A stretch of 64,000 nucleotides of DNA from Bacteroidales bacterium F22 (lineage in GTDB: Bacteria; Bacteroidota; Bacteroidia; Bacteroidales; Bacteroidaceae). Position 1 is the stretch's first letter. Each line of letters opens with the position of its first letter. Where the stretch lies: the NCBI GenBank assembly GCA_029541985.1, contig CP095414.1, positions 2,701,001 through 2,765,000 on the forward strand. The letters are read 5' to 3'. Shown here in pieces: positions 61,756 through 64,000 of the stretch. Position numbers and translations under genes: made by a program. A model generated the notes under the pieces. It worked only from the letters and a program-made list of their open reading frames with translations. It did not search any database and had not been told where the DNA came from.

Positions 61756-64000
61756 ATGGAGTTAGCAAGTAAATATGATCCACAGGAAGTGGAACAGAAG
61801 TGGTACAAATATTGGGTAGACCACAAAATGTTTAGTAGTAAACCAGATGGTCGCGAACCTTATACGGTTGTGATTCCTCCACCAAATGTGACAGGTGTGC
61901 TGCACATGGGTCATATGCTAAACAATACCATTCAAGACATCTTAGTTCGCCACGCTCGTCAGCAAGGGAAAAATGCTTGTTGGGTGCCTGGTACTGATCA
62001 TGCATCTATTGCTACTGAAGCAAAGGTAGTAAACCGTTTGGCACAACAAGGAATCAAGAAAGACGACCTTACTCGTGATGCTTTCTTGAAACATGCTTGG
62101 GATTGGACAGACGAACATGGTGGCATCATTCTCAAACAACTTCGTAAGCTTGGTGCTTCATGTGATTGGGACCGCACCGCATTTACTATGGATGAAGTTC
62201 GTAGCGAGAGTGTACGTAAAGTATTTGTAGACTTATATAATAAAGGACTAATCTATCGCGGGGTTCGTATGGTGAATTGGGATCCATCAGCGTTGACTGC
62301 TCTTTCTGATGAAGAGGTGATTCATAAAGAAGAACATGGCAAATTGTATTATCTCCGTTACAAAGTAGAAGGGGAAGATACTTATGCTGTGGTAGCGACT
62401 ACACGTCCTGAAACAATCATGGGAGATACGGCGATGTGTATCAACCCCGAAGACCCTAAGAACCATCATCTCAAAGGTAAAAAGGTAATCGTACCGTTAG
62501 TCGGTCGCGTGATTCCTATTATTGAAGATAGCTATGTAGATATCGAATTTGGTACAGGTTGTCTGAAAGTGACTCCAGCTCATGATATTCATGACCATAT
62601 GTTGGGTGAGAAATATAATCTTCCTACTATAGATATCTTCAATGATAACGGAACGATCTCTGAGCGAGCTGGATTATATGTGGGCATGGACCGTTTTGAT
62701 GTCCGTGAACAAATAGTAAAAGATCTCGATGAGGCTGGACTATTAGAGAAGGTTGAAAATTATACTAATAAGGTAGGCTATAGTGAGCGCACAAATGTAG
62801 TCATCGAACCTAAATTGTCTATGCAGTGGTTCTTAAAAATGGACGGACTTGCCAAGACAGCACTTACTCCTGTGATGGAAGATGAGATTAAATTTGTTCC
62901 TGCTAAATACAAAAACACGTATCGCCATTGGATGGAAAACATCAAAGATTGGTGTATTAGCCGTCAATTGTGGTGGGGGCATCGTATTCCTGCTTATTTC
63001 TTACCTGAAGGAGGCGTTGTCGTAGCAGAAACTACTGAAGAGGCTCTAGCTATGGCGAAAGCACAAACAGGAAATGAACAATTAACGATTGCTGACTTGC
63101 ATCAAGACGACGATTGTCTTGATACTTGGTTCTCTTCATGGTTATGGCCTATCAGTTTGTTCGATGGTATCTGCCATCCAGGAAATGAAGAAATCAACTA
63201 TTATTATCCTACTTCTGACTTGGTTACAGGTCCTGATATTATTTTCTTCTGGGTAGCTCGTATGATTATGGCGGGATATCAGTATGAAGGAAAGATGCCA
63301 TTTAAAAATGTCTACTTCACTGGTATCGTGAGAGATGGTGAAGGGCGTAAGATGTCCAAATCTCTTGGTAATTCGCCAGACCCATTGAAATTGATTGAGA
63401 AATATGGTGCTGATGGAGTACGTATGGGGATGATGCTTTGTGCTCCTGCTGGCAATGATATCTTATTCGATGAGACCCTTTGCGAACAAGGTCGTAACTT
63501 CAACAATAAGATATGGAATGCCTTTCGTTTGGTTAAGGGATGGGAAGTAGATGCTTCTATCCAGATGCCAGAAAGTGCTCGCCTAGCTACTGATTGGTTT
63601 GATGCTAAATTGCAAGCTACAGCGGTGGAACTAGATGACTTGTATAGTAAATATCGTCTTTCTGAGGCTTTGATGCTAGTCTATAGACTCTTCTGGGATG
63701 AATTTTCTGGATGGCTACTTGAATTGGTTAAGCCGGCTTACGGTCAACCAATAGACCAAGCTACATATAATAAGGTATTGGGCTATTTTGACCAATTACT
63801 CGTCATGCTTCATCCTTTTATTCCTTTTATTTCAGAAGAATTGTGGCATAATCTTCAGCCACGTGAGGAGGGAGAAACAATCATGTTTAAACCGATTCCT
63901 GCTGGACATATCGAAGAGCAAGTGATGACGACGCTAACGACTGAATTTGAATCTATCAAGGAGGTCATCGCTGGGGTACGTACTATCCGCTTACAGAAAA
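61756..64000 (+). CDS. valS: Valyl-tRNA synthetase (3' partial)
   Basis: Charges tRNA-Val. The frame opens at ATG 61756 ([20 protein letters not shown]) and is still open at the window end, giving 748 codons of an expected 870-880. Class I motifs are present: HIGH as [15 protein letters not shown] near residue 45 and KMSKS at 532-536 in [15 protein letters not shown]. The editing (CP1) domain shows [12 protein letters not shown] and [15 protein letters not shown], and the anticodon-binding domain begins after about 600. The C-terminal coiled coil lies outside the window. Divergent from the SRP RNA/tRNA-Thr unit. Confidence 0.97.
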   Translation, partial: MELASKYDPQEVEQKWYKYWVDHKMFSSKPDGREPYTVVIPPPNVTGVLHMGHMLNNTIQDILVRHARQQGKNACWVPGTDHASIATEAKVVNRLAQQGIKKDDLTRDAFLKHAWDWTDEHGGIILKQLRKLGASCDWDRTAFTMDEVRSESVRKVFVDLYNKGLIYRGVRMVNWDPSALTALSDEEVIHKEEHGKLYYLRYKVEGEDTYAVVATTRPETIMGDTAMCINPEDPKNHHLKGKKVIVPLVGRVIPIIEDSYVDIEFGTGCLKVTPAHDIHDHMLGEKYNLPTIDIFNDNGTISERAGLYVGMDRFDVREQIVKDLDEAGLLEKVENYTNKVGYSERTNVVIEPKLSMQWFLKMDGLAKTALTPVMEDEIKFVPAKYKNTYRHWMENIKDWCISRQLWWGHRIPAYFLPEGGVVVAETTEEALAMAKAQTGNEQLTIADLHQDDDCLDTWFSSWLWPISLFDGICHPGNEEINYYYPTSDLVTGPDIIFFWVARMIMAGYQYEGKMPFKNVYFTGIVRDGEGRKMSKSLGNSPDPLKLIEKYGADGVRMGMMLCAPAGNDILFDETLCEQGRNFNNKIWNAFRLVKGWEVDASIQMPESARLATDWFDAKLQATAVELDDLYSKYRLSEALMLVYRLFWDEFSGWLLELVKPAYGQPIDQATYNKVLGYFDQLLVMLHPFIPFISEELWHNLQPREEGETIMFKPIPAGHIEEQVMTTLTTEFESIKEVIAGVRTIRLQK

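Overview
The window is chromosomal DNA from a member of the Bacteroidales (Bacteroidota), probably close to Bacteroides, Phocaeicola or Parabacteroides. Three things point there. The DNA is AT-rich, with promoters of the Bacteroidota form TTTG-N19-21-TAnnTTTG and no obvious Shine-Dalgarno sequences. The gene content is typical: the LptC/CNNM/PpiD string, TamL, Na+-NQR, a eukaryote-type GT3 glycogen synthase, a TonB-dependent receptor cluster with DUF4876/DUF6850/DUF4857 proteins, and S9 peptidases. Many secreted proteins are lipoproteins. I see no transposase, integrase, phage gene, CRISPR array or rRNA. This is mostly core genome, with one accessory-looking cluster at about 32-41 kb.

Layout. 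0-4.2 kb: end of lptC, a CNNM/CBS membrane protein and a PpiD-like foldase. 4.3-13.2 kb: GH20 hexosaminidase, uvrA (minus), a GHL10 lipoprotein and a DPP5-like peptidase. 13.4-19.3 kb: complete nqrABCDEF operon. 19.7-24.0 kb: glycogen synthase and phosphorylase. 24.1-28.8 kb (minus): lipA, dipeptidyl peptidase IV and pepD. 28.9-29.8 kb: small membrane protein and OmpH/Skp-like lipoprotein. 29.8-31.9 kb (minus): three-gene operon of RIC-like hemerythrin protein, LuxR-type regulator with a degenerate receiver, and NfsB-like nitroreductase. 32.0-40.8 kb (minus): seven-gene TonB receptor/lipoprotein/outer-membrane barrel/ABC transporter cluster. 41.3-44.3 kb (minus): tRNA-Arg, dnaJ, grpE and a SpoU methyltransferase. 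44.3-46.8 kb: tamL. 46.9-52.2 kb (minus): pth, rplY, a potassium channel, pflA and pflB. 52.6-55.1 kb: sdaA and a DbpA-like helicase. 55.3-61.1 kb (minus): a DUF1015 gene, serA, serC and a FUSC membrane protein. 61.2-61.5 kb (minus): tRNA-Thr and SRP RNA. 61.8 kb to the end: valS, cut by the window edge.

How they fit together. The genes describe an anaerobic, peptide- and glycan-using gut-type bacterium. Peptidases (DPP4, DPP5-like, PepD) and serine dehydratase feed amino acids to pyruvate, pyruvate formate-lyase makes acetyl-CoA and formate, Na+-NQR makes a sodium gradient, and glycogen is made and degraded as a reserve. LptC, PpiD, TamL and the OmpH-like protein belong to envelope biogenesis.

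Most interesting points: the poorly characterised TonB/ABC cluster; the divergent pflB-sdaA control region with two adjacent perfect inverted repeats, one FNR-like; the nitrosative-stress-like operon whose regulator lacks the receiver aspartate; a candidate small RNA near 41 kb; and SerA with lysine in place of the catalytic histidine.
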